A stretch of DNA of 64,000 bases from Aquincola tertiaricarbonis (GCF_000969605.1 NZ_JZUE01000018.1:62001-126000); one strand, 5' to 3'. Shown: positions 26,092 to 35,740, counted from the stretch's first letter. The notes: a model not told the origin generated them from the sequence alone. Translations and numbers: made by a program.

Positions 26092-27072
26092 TCAAACCAC
26101 CCGTTCCGTCTTGACGCCGACCTCCAGCGCATGGTCGCCGCCACCCCGAATCACACCGCGCAACGGCGTCACGTCGCCGAAGTCGCGGCCATAGGCCAGC
26201 CGCACGTGATCGGTGGCCGGCAGCATGTCGTTGGTCGGGTCCAGCTCCAGCCAGAAGCCGCCCTCTTCCATCGGGCACCACACCGAGACCCAGGCATGCG
26301 AGGCATCGGCGCCGATGAAGTGCGGCGCACCCACGGCCGCGCTGGCCACCGAGGCCTCGCCGTCGGCCTGCTCGTCGGCCGGCGTGGGCGGCGTGGTCAG
26401 CAGGTAGCCGCTGACGTAGCGCGCGGCCAGGCCATGCATGCGCAGCGCGCCGATCATCAGGTGCGCGAAGTCCTGGCACACGCCGCGGCGTTCTTCCAGC
26501 ACCGTGGCCAGCGGCGTGTCGATGGAGGTGCTGGCCGTCTGGTAGCTGAAGTCGGCGTGGATGCGGTGCATCAGGTCGACCGCGCACAGGCCGATGGGCC
26601 GGCCCGCCACGAGCGAGGCGTCCGCATAGTCGGCCAGCGCTGGCAGCCGCGGCACATAGGGCGAGGCCACTGCGAATTCGACGGCCGGCTCGTACGGCAC
26701 CCGCGCGGCATAACGCAGCCGCGCGGCCACCTCTTCCCAGGGCCGGGTGCCGGGCAGCAGCGCCTCATGCCCCCGAGGCACGGCACGCACGCGGCTGCGG
26801 GCCCACACCTCCAGCCGGCGGTGCGCACCACTGACGGTGAAGAAGGTGCGGGTGTTGCCATAGCGGTCGCGGCCGGTGCTGTGGTGCAGCGGCTCGGGCT
26901 CCACGCCCATCTCGAAGGCTTCCACCGACTGGAAGGCATCCTCGATGGGCCGCAGGAAGGCCTCGTGCTGCGCCAGGTCCACCGGCGCGGCGTAGTGGTA
27001 GCGGGTGACGTGCTCCACCTGCAGCGCGGCGCCGCGGGTGGTGGCGGCGGATGTCGGGGTCATGGCGTCCAT
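26092..27072 (-). CDS. Transglutaminase-like cysteine protease family protein
   Basis: This 326-residue protein has an N-terminal beta domain (VEHVTRYHYAAPVDLAQHEAFLRP). A transglutaminase core follows with a complete triad: Cys in RRGVCQDFAHLMIGALR (about 202), His in DASHAWVSVW (about 266) and Asp in FWLELDPTND (about 283). No signal peptide is seen, so it is probably cytoplasmic. Bacterial members act as peptidases or amidases more often than crosslinkers. The ATG at 27072 sits 4 bp after the stop of the ATP-grasp/alpha-E fusion gene. Context suggests it trims or processes the product of the ATP-grasp enzymes. Confidence 0.88.
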   Translation of the reverse strand: MDAMTPTSAATTRGAALQVEHVTRYHYAAPVDLAQHEAFLRPIEDAFQSVEAFEMGVEPEPLHHSTGRDRYGNTRTFFTVSGAHRRLEVWARSRVRAVPRGHEALLPGTRPWEEVAARLRYAARVPYEPAVEFAVASPYVPRLPALADYADASLVAGRPIGLCAVDLMHRIHADFSYQTASTSIDTPLATVLEERRGVCQDFAHLMIGALRMHGLAARYVSGYLLTTPPTPADEQADGEASVASAAVGAPHFIGADASHAWVSVWCPMEEGGFWLELDPTNDMLPATDHVRLAYGRDFGDVTPLRGVIRGGGDHALEVGVKTERVV

Positions 27073-27076
27073 GGGA

Positions 27077-29647
27077 TCACACGCGCTGCAGCCGGTCACC
27101 GCCTTCGGCATGCGCGAAGTAGCGCTGGCCGACGTCGTCGGACAAGCGGGCGCCGGCGTCCTGCAGCCGGCGGGCGAGCACGCAGAGCTGCAGCCGCAGG
27201 GCTTCGTCGTCCAGGTCGCGCAGCTCGTCCAGCGTGATGCCGGCGCCCTCGACCGGCAGCCGCTCGCGCAGCGCATCCAGCATGCTGGCGGTGCCGGGCA
27301 GCTTGCCCAGCTCGGTGCGCAGCCGGCGCAGGGTGCCGGCAAAGGCACGCGGGTTGGCATCGTCCAGCACCAACAGGTCGACCAGGGCCAGCAGGTCTTC
27401 ATGCCGCTGGTAACGCGAGCGGAAGGTGAGCGTGCTGTCGAACAGCTCCAGCACCAGGTCGACGCCGGCGGCGCTCTTCAGCGCGTCCAGCTCCAGCAGC
27501 GTGTGCAGCGTGTGGGCCATGCCCACCAGGCGTTCGATCAGGCGGCCGACGGTGAGCAGCCGCCAGCCGTGGTCGCGGGTCATGCGGTCGGTCTGCGCGC
27601 CGGTGACGGCCGCCAGTTGCAGGCCGAGCCGGTCCAGCGCCGGCATGGCCAGGGAGACCGTGGGCAGCGCGGCGTCCAGGCCGGCGAAGGTGGCATTGAA
27701 TTCCTCTGCCATGCGGCGCACCAGGTTCACCTGCTCGGGCGACAGGCGGTCGCGCAGCGCGCTGGCGGCGTATTCCAGCGCGCCGAGGTGGCCGGCCACG
27801 CTGGTGACCGGCGCCCGCGGCTGGCCGGCGGCCGGCTTGCGCGCGCCGGAGGCCAGGGCGGCCAGCACGTTGCGTTCGAACAGCTGCGGCGCGCGCGAGG
27901 CGCTGGGCGTGCCGTAGGCCGCCAGGCCGTTGAACACCGCCAGCGTGCACAGCGCATCCAGCACCGGCGGCGGCGGGTCGCCATCGGCGTCGATCATGTT
28001 CAGCAGCGCCCGCGCCAGGCGCACCGCCTGCTCGGTGCGCTCGGTGTAGCGGCCCAGCCAGAACAGGTTCTCGGCGGTGCGGCTGGACACCGGCCGGCGG
28101 CGGGTGGCGATGTCGTCCACCCGCAGCCGCTGCGGCAGCATCGAGAAGGTGTCCACCGGGCCATCGGTCATCACCCAGGTGTCGAGGCTGGAGCCGCCAT
28201 GCTGCATCGACACCGACAGGGGCGAGCGGGTGGCCACGCGGGTCATGCCGCCGGGCAGCACATGCCAGCGGCGCTCGGTGTCGGCGATGGCATAGACCCG
28301 CAGCATGGCCGCGCCGGCCGTGGCCGCGCCACTGCGCCACATCGGCGTGCGCGACAGCATCAGCCGGCCCTGGGCCATCCAGGCATCGGGGTCGCCCTGG
28401 ATGCGGCGCACCCAGTCGGCCACGCCTGCCTCGCCGGGTACGGTGGCGCGGCGGCGGCCGGGGTCGGGGAAGGCCGGGCGCACCACCCGCTCGGCCAGCG
28501 TGGGCAGCACCGCGCGGAAGGCGGCTTGCTCGCCGCACCACCAGGAAGGCAGCGACGGCAGCAGCAGTTCCTCGCCCAGCAGCCGGCGCGAGATGGCGGG
28601 CAGGAAGCCCTGCACCGCGGGCGACTCGAGGAAGCCGCTGCCCAGCGCATTGGCCACCACCACGTTGCCGGCGCGCACGGCCTGCAGCAGACCGGGGATG
28701 CCCAGCGTGGAATCGGGGCGCAGCTCCAGCGGGTCGCAGTAGTCGTCGTCCAGCCGGCGCAGCAGGCCGTGCACCGGCTCCAGGCCGGCCACGGTGCGCA
28801 GGTACACCCGGTCGGCACGCACCGTGAGGTCGCCGCCTTCGACCAGCGGCACGCCCAGGTAGCGCGCCAGGTAGGCATGCTCGAAGTAGGTCTCGTTGTA
28901 GGGGCCCGAGGTGAGCAGCACCACGCGCGGCGTGCCGCCGGCCACCAGCCGCGCCTGCGACTCCACCGTGTCCAGCAGCCGGCGGTAGCTGGAGGCGATG
29001 TGCTGCACCCGCATCTCGCGGAAGGCCTCGGGGAACAGCCGCGAGATGATGAGCCGGTTGTGCAGCACGTAGCCCAGGCCCGACGGGCCCTGCGTGCGCT
29101 GCGAGATCACCCACCAGTCGCCTTCCGCATCACGCGCCAGGTCGAAGGCGGCGATGTGCAGGTGCAGGCCACCCGGCGGCCGCACGCCATGCAGCGGCCG
29201 CAGGTAGCCCGGGTGGCGGTACAGCAGCGCCGGCGGCAGCAGCGACTCGGCCAGCAGCTCCTGCTCGCCGTACACGTCGGCCATCATGGTGTCGAGCAGG
29301 CGGGCCCGCTGCGACACGCCGCGCTCGATGGCCGCCCAGTCGGACGGCTCGATCAGCATCGGCATCAGCTCGAGCGACCAGGGCCGCGCGGCCGTGCCCT
29401 CCGCGCTGTGGATGTTGTGGGTGACGCCATCCACCTTGATCTGCTGCGCGATCAGCTCCAGGCGGCGGTCGAAGTCGGCCGGGGTTTCCTGGGCCGGCAG
29501 CCACTGGAAGAAACGCTGCCAGGCCGGACGCAGCCGGCCTTCGGCATCACGCAATTCGTCGTAGCTGTCGGGGTCGGGCAGGTCCAGCTGTGCCAGCAGC
29601 CCCAGCGGTGGCGTCGGGGCGGGATCGGAGGGCAACTGGTGGCTCAC
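27077..29647 (-). CDS. ATP-grasp / alpha-E fusion protein with altered nucleotide-binding segment
   Basis: This 856-residue protein aligns over residues ~1-500 with the stand-alone ATP-grasp (for example SGPYNETYFEHAYLARYLGVPLVEGGDL and LRRLDDDYCDPLELRPDSTLG). Over ~520-830 it aligns with the alpha-E protein, beginning RTAENLFWLGRYTERTEQAVRLARALLN. Where the stand-alone copy has VVKEVHGAGGYG, this one reads VVRPAFPDPGRRRA. The lysine is replaced by arginine and the glycine-rich loop is gone. The C-terminal QHGGSSLDTWV motif is kept. It may therefore be a non-catalytic or divergent partner. The GTG start at 29647 lacks an obvious ribosome binding site. The stop lies 4 bp before the next gene. 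Confidence 0.87.
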   Translation of the reverse strand: MSHQLPSDPAPTPPLGLLAQLDLPDPDSYDELRDAEGRLRPAWQRFFQWLPAQETPADFDRRLELIAQQIKVDGVTHNIHSAEGTAARPWSLELMPMLIEPSDWAAIERGVSQRARLLDTMMADVYGEQELLAESLLPPALLYRHPGYLRPLHGVRPPGGLHLHIAAFDLARDAEGDWWVISQRTQGPSGLGYVLHNRLIISRLFPEAFREMRVQHIASSYRRLLDTVESQARLVAGGTPRVVLLTSGPYNETYFEHAYLARYLGVPLVEGGDLTVRADRVYLRTVAGLEPVHGLLRRLDDDYCDPLELRPDSTLGIPGLLQAVRAGNVVVANALGSGFLESPAVQGFLPAISRRLLGEELLLPSLPSWWCGEQAAFRAVLPTLAERVVRPAFPDPGRRRATVPGEAGVADWVRRIQGDPDAWMAQGRLMLSRTPMWRSGAATAGAAMLRVYAIADTERRWHVLPGGMTRVATRSPLSVSMQHGGSSLDTWVMTDGPVDTFSMLPQRLRVDDIATRRRPVSSRTAENLFWLGRYTERTEQAVRLARALLNMIDADGDPPPPVLDALCTLAVFNGLAAYGTPSASRAPQLFERNVLAALASGARKPAAGQPRAPVTSVAGHLGALEYAASALRDRLSPEQVNLVRRMAEEFNATFAGLDAALPTVSLAMPALDRLGLQLAAVTGAQTDRMTRDHGWRLLTVGRLIERLVGMAHTLHTLLELDALKSAAGVDLVLELFDSTLTFRSRYQRHEDLLALVDLLVLDDANPRAFAGTLRRLRTELGKLPGTASMLDALRERLPVEGAGITLDELRDLDDEALRLQLCVLARRLQDAGARLSDDVGQRYFAHAEGGDRLQRV

Positions 29648-29680
29648 ACTTTTATCAATTCACGGCACAAGCCCGCGACG

Positions 29681-32600
29681 TTACCCCAGGCGCAGGTCGA
29701 GCGTGAATGGGAATTCCCGGCTGGGTTGGACCGGCACCACCTGCATCGTGCCGGGCGTGTGCCCGTTGGAGAAGAAACGCGCCAGCCGGCGGCTCTCGGC
29801 CTCGTAGGCGTTGATCGGGAAGGTGTCGTAATTGCGCCCGCCCGGATGCGCCACGTGGTAGCGGCAGCCGCCGATGGATCGGCTGAGCCAGTTGTCCACG
29901 ATGTCGAAGGTGAGCGGTGCATGCACGCCGATGGTGGGATGCAGCGCCGAAGGCGGCGCCCAGGCGCGGTAGCGCACGCCGCAGACGAACTCGCCGATGC
30001 GGCCGGTGGGCTGCAGCGGGATCGCCTGGCCGTTGGCGGTGATCACGTGGCGGTTGTCGTTCAGGCCGGTGACCTTGACCTCCAGCCGCTCCAGCGATGA
30101 ATCGACATAGCGCACCGTGCCGCCGATGGCGCCCTCCTCGCCCATCACGTGCCAGGGCTCCAGCGCGTTGCGCAGCGTGAGCTCGATGCCCTGCGTGGCC
30201 ACATGGCCCACCAGCGGGAAGCGGAACTCCAGGTGCGGCGCGAACCACTGCGCATCGAAGGCGTAGCCGGCATGGTTCAGCTCGGCGATCACGTCGTCGA
30301 AGTCCATCTTGACGAAGGTGGGCAGCAGGAAGCGGTCGTGCAGCCCGGTGCCCCAGCGCGTGAGCCGCGTGGCGCCGTTGCCCTTGTAGGGCTTCTTCCA
30401 GAACCACGACAGCAGCGCGCGCAGCAGCAGCTGCTGCACCAGGCTCATGCGGGCATGCGGCGGCATCTCGAAGGCGCGCAGCTCCAGCAGGCCCAGGCGG
30501 CCGGTGGGGCCGTCGGGCGAGTAGAGCTTGTCGATGCAGAACTCCGACCGGTGGGTGTTGCCGGTGACATCGATCAGCACGTTGCGCAGCATGCGGTCGA
30601 TCAGCCACGGCGGGCACTGGCCGTACAGGCCGATCTGCCGCTCGATCTCCTTCATGGCGATCTCGGCCTCGTAGACCTGGTCGTCGCGTGCCTCGTCGAT
30701 GCGCGGCGACTGGCTGGTGGGGCCGACGAACATGCCGGAGAACAGGTAGCTCAGGCTCGGATGGTTGTGCCAGAAGGTCAGCAGGCTGGGCAGCAGGTCG
30801 GGCCGGCGCAGGAAGGGGCTGTCGGCCGGCGTGGCGCCACCCAGCACGAAGTGATTGCCGCCGCCGGTGCCGGTGTGGCGGCCATCGACCATGAACTTCT
30901 CGGTCGACAGGCGCGACTCGTGCGCCGCCTGGTACAGGAACTCGGTGTGGTCGACCAGCTCGTTCCAGTCCTTGGCCGGATGGATGTTGACCTCGATCAC
31001 GCCGGGGTCGGGCGTGACCTGCAGCAGCTTCAGGCGCGGGTCGCGCGGCGGCGGGTAGCCTTCCAGCACGAGCTTGACGCGCAGCTCGGCGGCGGTGGCT
31101 TCCACCGCGGCCAGCAGCTCCAGGTAGTCCTCCAGCGAGGCCAGCGGCGGCATGAAGACATAGAGCACGCCGCTCCTGTGCTTGGCCAGCGCCTCGGCCT
31201 TGGGGCCGTTGGCGCGCATCGGGTCGCGCACTTCCACGCACAGGCCGGTGCGGGTGATCCAGCCGGCCGATTCGAAGCGTTGCGGATAGCGGGCGTCGGC
31301 CGCGGCCGGCGCCTGCAGCGCGGCGGCGCCAGGGCCTTCGCCGGCCTGGCTGGCCACGCCCGCACTGCCGGCGGCTTCGCCGAACGCGGGCTGCCCGGCT
31401 CGGTAGCCCTGCACCGGCGCCGACATGCCACCCACCGCGGTGACGCCGGGCGCGCTCACCGGGTACTGCGCCCGCAGGGCCGCGGCAGCCGGCAGCGGCG
31501 CCCGTGGCGCGAACGGGTCCTGCTCGATCAGGAAGGGATAGTCGCTCTCCTTCACCCAGGGCAGCGAATCCAGCGGCAGCCGGTAGCCCATCGGCGAATC
31601 GCCGGGCACGAGGTACATGCGCTCGTCCCGGAAGAACCACGGGCCGGTGACCCAGCGCGGGCCGCCCACGGCCGGCGACTCGTTGGGCTTGAGCGGCAGC
31701 AGGTAGCCCACCACGCTTTCCAGGCCCTGGTCGAACACGCGGCGCAGGCGGGCCCGCTCCAGCTCGTCGCCCAGGCGCGAATCGAAGGGATCGACGTTGA
31801 CCGGCAGGCGGCGCTCACGCCAGAGGTAGTACCAGGTGTCCTCGTAGCCGGGCTGCACCCACTTGTCCTCCACGCCCAGCTTGCGGCTGAGCGTGCGCAC
31901 GAAGCGGTTGGCGTCCTCGCTGGTGTAGTGGTGCTGCTCGCGTTCGTCGGCGAACAGCGAGGGATCGTTCCAGGCGGGCTGGCCGTCGGCCCGCCAGCAG
32001 ATGGACAGTGCCCAGCGCGGCAGCTGTTCGCCGGGATACCACTTGCCCTGGCCGAAATGCAGGAAGCCGCCGGCGCCGTAGCGGTCGCGCAGCTTGTGGG
32101 TCAGGCCCTGCGCCAGGCCGCGCTTGGTGGGCCCCAGCGCATCGGTGTTCCATTCGGCGCCGTCGCGGTCGTCGACCGACACGAAGGTGGGCTCGCCGCC
32201 CATGGTCAGCCGCACATCGTCGGCCATCAGCTGCTCGTCCACCTGGTGGCCCAGGGCCAGCACCTGCTGCCACTGGTCCTCGGTGTAGGGCATGGTCACG
32301 CGCGGCGACTCGTAGATGCGCGTGATCTGCATGTGGTGCTCGAAGGTCACCTCGCTCTCGTCCACCGCGCCTTCCACCGGCGCGGCGCTGGAGGGCTCGG
32401 GCGTGCAGGCCACCGGGATGTGGCCTTCGCCGGCCATCAGGCCCGAGGTGGGATCGAGGCCGATCCAGCCGGCGCCGGGCAGGAACACCTCGCACCACGC
32501 ATGCAGGTCGGTGAAGTCGACCTCGGTGCCGCTGGGGCCGTCGAGCGACTTGACGTCGGGCTTGAGCTGGATCAGGTAGCCGGAGACGAAGCGCGCGGCC

Positions 32601-33187
32601 AGGCCCATGTGGCGCAGCACCTGCACCAGCAGCCAGCCGGTGTCGCGGCAGGAGCCGCTGGCATTGGCCAGTGTCTCTTCCGGCGTCTGCACGCCGGGCT
32701 CCAGGCGCACCAGGTAGCGGATGTCCTTCTGCAGGCGCTGGTTGATGCCCACCAGGAAGTCGATGGTGCGCTGCTCGGTGCGCGGGATGCTGTCCACCAG
32801 GGCCTGGAAGCGCGGCGTCAGCTCGCACTTCGACAGGTAGGGCGCGAGGTCATGCTCCAGGCCTTCGGCGTACTTGAACGGAAAGTTCTCGGCCTCGGGC
32901 TCCAGGAAGAAGTCGAACGGGTTGTAGACCGCCATCTCGGCCACGAGATCGACGGTGATGCAGAACTCGGTGGTCTTCTCGGGGAAGACCAGGCGCGCGA
33001 GGTAGTTGGAGAACGGATCCTGCTGCCAGTTGATGAAGTGCTGGGCCGGCTCCACGCGCAGGGAATAGCTCAGGATCGGCGTGCGGCAGTGCGGTGCCGG
33101 GCGGAGACGGACGACCTGGGGCGACAGGCCGACACGGCGGTCGTAGCGGTAGCGCGTGACGTGGTTGAGTGCGACGTGAATGGCCAC
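29681..33187 (-). CDS. Large transglutaminase / DUF2126 protein
   Basis: This 1168-residue protein has a transglutaminase-like N-terminal ~300 residues: Cys in ASGSCRDTGWLLVQVLRHMG (about 170), His in DFTDLHAWCEV (about 216) and Asp in WIGLDPTSG. A long DUF2126 region of about 800 residues follows, including DDVRLTMGGEPTFVSVDDRDG, LVLEGYPPPRDPRLK, HTGTGGGNHFVLGG and CRYHVAHPGGRNYDTFPINAYEAESRR. The DUF2126 part contains His/Asp/Glu-rich motifs suggesting an enzyme, but its reaction is unknown. GTG start with AAAGGAAT upstream. It opens the five-gene operon with both ATP-grasp and alpha-E proteins. Confidence 0.88.
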   Translation of the reverse strand: MAIHVALNHVTRYRYDRRVGLSPQVVRLRPAPHCRTPILSYSLRVEPAQHFINWQQDPFSNYLARLVFPEKTTEFCITVDLVAEMAVYNPFDFFLEPEAENFPFKYAEGLEHDLAPYLSKCELTPRFQALVDSIPRTEQRTIDFLVGINQRLQKDIRYLVRLEPGVQTPEETLANASGSCRDTGWLLVQVLRHMGLAARFVSGYLIQLKPDVKSLDGPSGTEVDFTDLHAWCEVFLPGAGWIGLDPTSGLMAGEGHIPVACTPEPSSAAPVEGAVDESEVTFEHHMQITRIYESPRVTMPYTEDQWQQVLALGHQVDEQLMADDVRLTMGGEPTFVSVDDRDGAEWNTDALGPTKRGLAQGLTHKLRDRYGAGGFLHFGQGKWYPGEQLPRWALSICWRADGQPAWNDPSLFADEREQHHYTSEDANRFVRTLSRKLGVEDKWVQPGYEDTWYYLWRERRLPVNVDPFDSRLGDELERARLRRVFDQGLESVVGYLLPLKPNESPAVGGPRWVTGPWFFRDERMYLVPGDSPMGYRLPLDSLPWVKESDYPFLIEQDPFAPRAPLPAAAALRAQYPVSAPGVTAVGGMSAPVQGYRAGQPAFGEAAGSAGVASQAGEGPGAAALQAPAAADARYPQRFESAGWITRTGLCVEVRDPMRANGPKAEALAKHRSGVLYVFMPPLASLEDYLELLAAVEATAAELRVKLVLEGYPPPRDPRLKLLQVTPDPGVIEVNIHPAKDWNELVDHTEFLYQAAHESRLSTEKFMVDGRHTGTGGGNHFVLGGATPADSPFLRRPDLLPSLLTFWHNHPSLSYLFSGMFVGPTSQSPRIDEARDDQVYEAEIAMKEIERQIGLYGQCPPWLIDRMLRNVLIDVTGNTHRSEFCIDKLYSPDGPTGRLGLLELRAFEMPPHARMSLVQQLLLRALLSWFWKKPYKGNGATRLTRWGTGLHDRFLLPTFVKMDFDDVIAELNHAGYAFDAQWFAPHLEFRFPLVGHVATQGIELTLRNALEPWHVMGEEGAIGGTVRYVDSSLERLEVKVTGLNDNRHVITANGQAIPLQPTGRIGEFVCGVRYRAWAPPSALHPTIGVHAPLTFDIVDNWLSRSIGGCRYHVAHPGGRNYDTFPINAYEAESRRLARFFSNGHTPGTMQVVPVQPSREFPFTLDLRLG

Positions 33188-33227
33188 GAACGATTCCTTT
33201 GATCTGACTTCGGGTGCGTTGCAACTT

Positions 33228-33252
33228 CCACGCCATCAACGCGATGGCGTGG
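33228..33252 (-). terminator. Perfect 10-bp inverted repeat over the comEC stop
   Basis: CCACGCCATC (33228-33237) and GATGGCGTGG (33243-33252) form a perfect 10-bp stem with a 5-nt loop, and the comEC stop codon (33236-33238) lies in the left arm. The palindrome GTTGCAAC (33218-33225) follows on the minus strand. There is no T-run, so Rho-independent termination is uncertain. It lies 41 bp before the start of the transglutaminase operon and could separate the two units or be an operator. Confidence 0.45.
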
Positions 33253-35740
33253 ACCGACGCCAATACTGCGGAGAACTCTGGCGTTCGCAGGTCATGGCGC
33301 CCTCACGCCATGCCCAAGCGCCGCAAGTATCGCTGCGCGTCACCTGCACGCCCCGGGCGGTGTAGCGCGCCAGCACCGCGTCATGCGGATGGCCATGGCG
33401 GTTGAGGTGGCCGGCCTGCACCACCGCCACCCGAGGCGCCACCGCATCGAGGAAGGCCGGCGTGGACGAGGTGCGGCTGCCGTGGTGCGGCACCAGCAGC
33501 ACGTCGCTGCGCAGCGCGGCGGCCTGCGTGGCCACCAGCTGCGCTTCCTCGGCGGCTTCGATGTCGCCGGCCAGCAGCAGGCTGCGGCCTTGCGCGTCCT
33601 CCACCCGCAGCACGCAGCTGCGTGCGTTCGGGCGGGCTGGCAACGGCGCTGGCGGCGGGGGCGGATGCAGCAGCTCGAAGCGCACGCCGTCCCACTGCCA
33701 GCGCTGGCCCGCGGCGCAGCGCGCATGCGGCTGCGGACCGTCACGCAGCGCATGGCCTTCATCCAGTGAGCTGAGCAGCCGGTCTACCGGCATGGCGGCC
33801 CGCAGCGAGGCGGCGCCGCCGACGTGGTCGCTGTCGCGGTGGCTGAGCACCAGCAGGTGGATGCGCCGCTCGCCGCGGGCGCGCAGCAAGGGCAGCAGCA
33901 CGCGGCCGCCGGCATCGGCGCCGGGGCCGTAGGTGGGGCCGGTGTCGTACAGCAGCAGGTGATGCCGCGTGCGCACGAGCACCGCACTGCCCTGGCCCAC
34001 GTCGGCGGCCAGCGCCTCGAAGCGGCCTTCGGCGGGCCGCGGCACCGCCGGCCACAGCAGTGGCAGCAGCAGCGCCAGGCCCAGCAGGCGCAGCCGCAGG
34101 GGCAGCACCGGCAGCAGCAGCAAGCCACCCAGCAGGCCCGCCGCCCGCGCCCAGGCCGGGGCCACGGCGGCAATGAAGACGCCATCCGGGCCGTGCGGCA
34201 GGTGCCCCAGGCCGGCGATGAGCAGCTGCAGCACGGCCGCGCCCGCGTCCCACAGCGGCGGCCACAGCAGGCCCAGCAGGGCCAGCGGCGTGATGAGCAG
34301 CGTGACCACCGGAATGGCCACCAGGTTGGCGACGAAGCCCACCAGCGACAGCTGCTGGAAAAACACCAGCGTGAGCGGCGCCAGCCCCAGCGTGGCCACC
34401 GCCTGGGTGTGCAGCAGCTGGCGGGTGGCCTGCAGCAGGCGCCGCCAGGCGGACGCGGGTGGCGGGCGCTCGAGCCCGGTGTCGATGTCCGCAGCGGCGG
34501 CCGGATCGCTGGCGGACTCGCGGTCGGCATGGGCACGTGCCGGCGCGTCACCGCCCAGCATCAGCAGGCCCACCGCCACGAAGGACAGCCAGAAGCCCGG
34601 CTGCAGCAGGGCCCAGGGATCGGCCACCGACACCACCGCAGCCGCGGCCAGCAGCACCAGCAGCGGCGGCCAGCGCAGGCGGCCGCTGGCCAGCAGCGCG
34701 GCGGTGGCCAGCATCCACACCGTGCGCTGGGCGGGCACGCCCCAGCCCGCGAAGGCGGCATAGGCCGCCGCGGCCAGCACGCCGCCCCAGCGGGCCGCAT
34801 GGGGCATGGCGGCCAGCTGCATCAGGCGGGGGCTGCGGCGCCAGCCGGCCCCGACAAGGCCGGTGGCCAACCAGGCGAACATGGTGACGTGCAGGCCGCT
34901 GATGCTCATCAGGTGGGCCACGCCGGTGTCGCGGAACAGGGCCCAGTCGGCGGGTTCGATGGCCGCCTGGTCGCCCACCGCCAGCGCGGCCAGCACGCCG
35001 GCCGCACGGCTGTCGGGCACCTGCAGCAGCACCGCGTCCCGGGCCTCCTGGCGCCACCGGCCCAGCGCGGTGACCGGCGCGGCTTGCAGCCGCTGCGGCG
35101 CGGCGGGGCCGGCCTCGCGCACCGAGCCGGTGGCGCGGATGCGCTGCTCGAACAGCCACAGCTCGCGGTCGAAGCCATGCGGGTTGGCCAGCCCGTGCGG
35201 CGGCTTCAAGCGCAGGCTGAAGCGCCAGCGCTCGCCGGACTGCAGCCGCGTGGCCAACGCGGGCAGCGCCGGGCCGCCGTCGTCGGCGTCGTCGCGGCCG
35301 GCATACCAGCCCAGCAGCAGGCGCCGTGGCACGGCCACCGGCTCGCCGTCCAGCGTCGCGCGGTCCACCTCGAACCCGAATTGCAGGCCGCCGGCCATGC
35401 GGCGCGGCAGGCCCGTGACGGTGCCTTCAGCCACCACGTCGCGCTGCACCGCGGCCTGCGGCAAGGCCTCCGCCAACACCTGGCTGGCGCGCCAGCCGGT
35501 GGAGGCGAAGGCCAGCAGCAGCAGGCCGGTGGCCCGGCAGGCCAGGCGGGGCCAGCCACCGCCGCCGGGCGCCGATCGTGGCACCGCGGCAGCGGATGCC
35601 AGCAGCACCAGGCCGAGCGCCATGCCGGCCAGGTAGGCCTGTGGTGGCCAGAGCTGCGGCTGGGTGGTTTGCAGCAGCACGCCGCCGAGCCATGCGACTA
35701 CCAGCCCGGCGAGCTTCAGGCCCGCCGCATCTCCACCCAT
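33236..35740 (-). CDS. comEC: ComEC/Rec2 DNA-uptake channel
   Basis: This 834-residue inner-membrane protein takes up single-stranded DNA during natural transformation. In order it has N-terminal helices, a DUF4131/OB region, the competence domain with many helices (DTGVAHLMSISGLHVTMFAWLATGLVGAGWRRSPRL near 270), and a C-terminal metallo-beta-lactamase-like domain. That domain has LSHRDSDHVGGAASL, DVLLVPHHGSRTSSTPAF and the expected His/Asp residues. The ATG at 35740 is chosen because upstream in-frame sequence is arginine/histidine-rich and antisense to ridA. It is divergent from ridA with 84 bp between. Confidence 0.93.
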   Translation of the reverse strand: MGGDAAGLKLAGLVVAWLGGVLLQTTQPQLWPPQAYLAGMALGLVLLASAAAVPRSAPGGGGWPRLACRATGLLLLAFASTGWRASQVLAEALPQAAVQRDVVAEGTVTGLPRRMAGGLQFGFEVDRATLDGEPVAVPRRLLLGWYAGRDDADDGGPALPALATRLQSGERWRFSLRLKPPHGLANPHGFDRELWLFEQRIRATGSVREAGPAAPQRLQAAPVTALGRWRQEARDAVLLQVPDSRAAGVLAALAVGDQAAIEPADWALFRDTGVAHLMSISGLHVTMFAWLATGLVGAGWRRSPRLMQLAAMPHAARWGGVLAAAAYAAFAGWGVPAQRTVWMLATAALLASGRLRWPPLLVLLAAAAVVSVADPWALLQPGFWLSFVAVGLLMLGGDAPARAHADRESASDPAAAADIDTGLERPPPASAWRRLLQATRQLLHTQAVATLGLAPLTLVFFQQLSLVGFVANLVAIPVVTLLITPLALLGLLWPPLWDAGAAVLQLLIAGLGHLPHGPDGVFIAAVAPAWARAAGLLGGLLLLPVLPLRLRLLGLALLLPLLWPAVPRPAEGRFEALAADVGQGSAVLVRTRHHLLLYDTGPTYGPGADAGGRVLLPLLRARGERRIHLLVLSHRDSDHVGGAASLRAAMPVDRLLSSLDEGHALRDGPQPHARCAAGQRWQWDGVRFELLHPPPPPAPLPARPNARSCVLRVEDAQGRSLLLAGDIEAAEEAQLVATQAAALRSDVLLVPHHGSRTSSTPAFLDAVAPRVAVVQAGHLNRHGHPHDAVLARYTARGVQVTRSDTCGAWAWREGAMTCERQSSPQYWRRSTPSR

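Noticed and set aside
27005-33202. Two plus-strand open frames of about 1000 codons opposite the transglutaminase and ATP-grasp genes.
   Set aside because: Both are antisense shadows with alternating Ala/Gly/His/Gln/Arg runs. The minus-strand proteins have conserved catalytic motifs.
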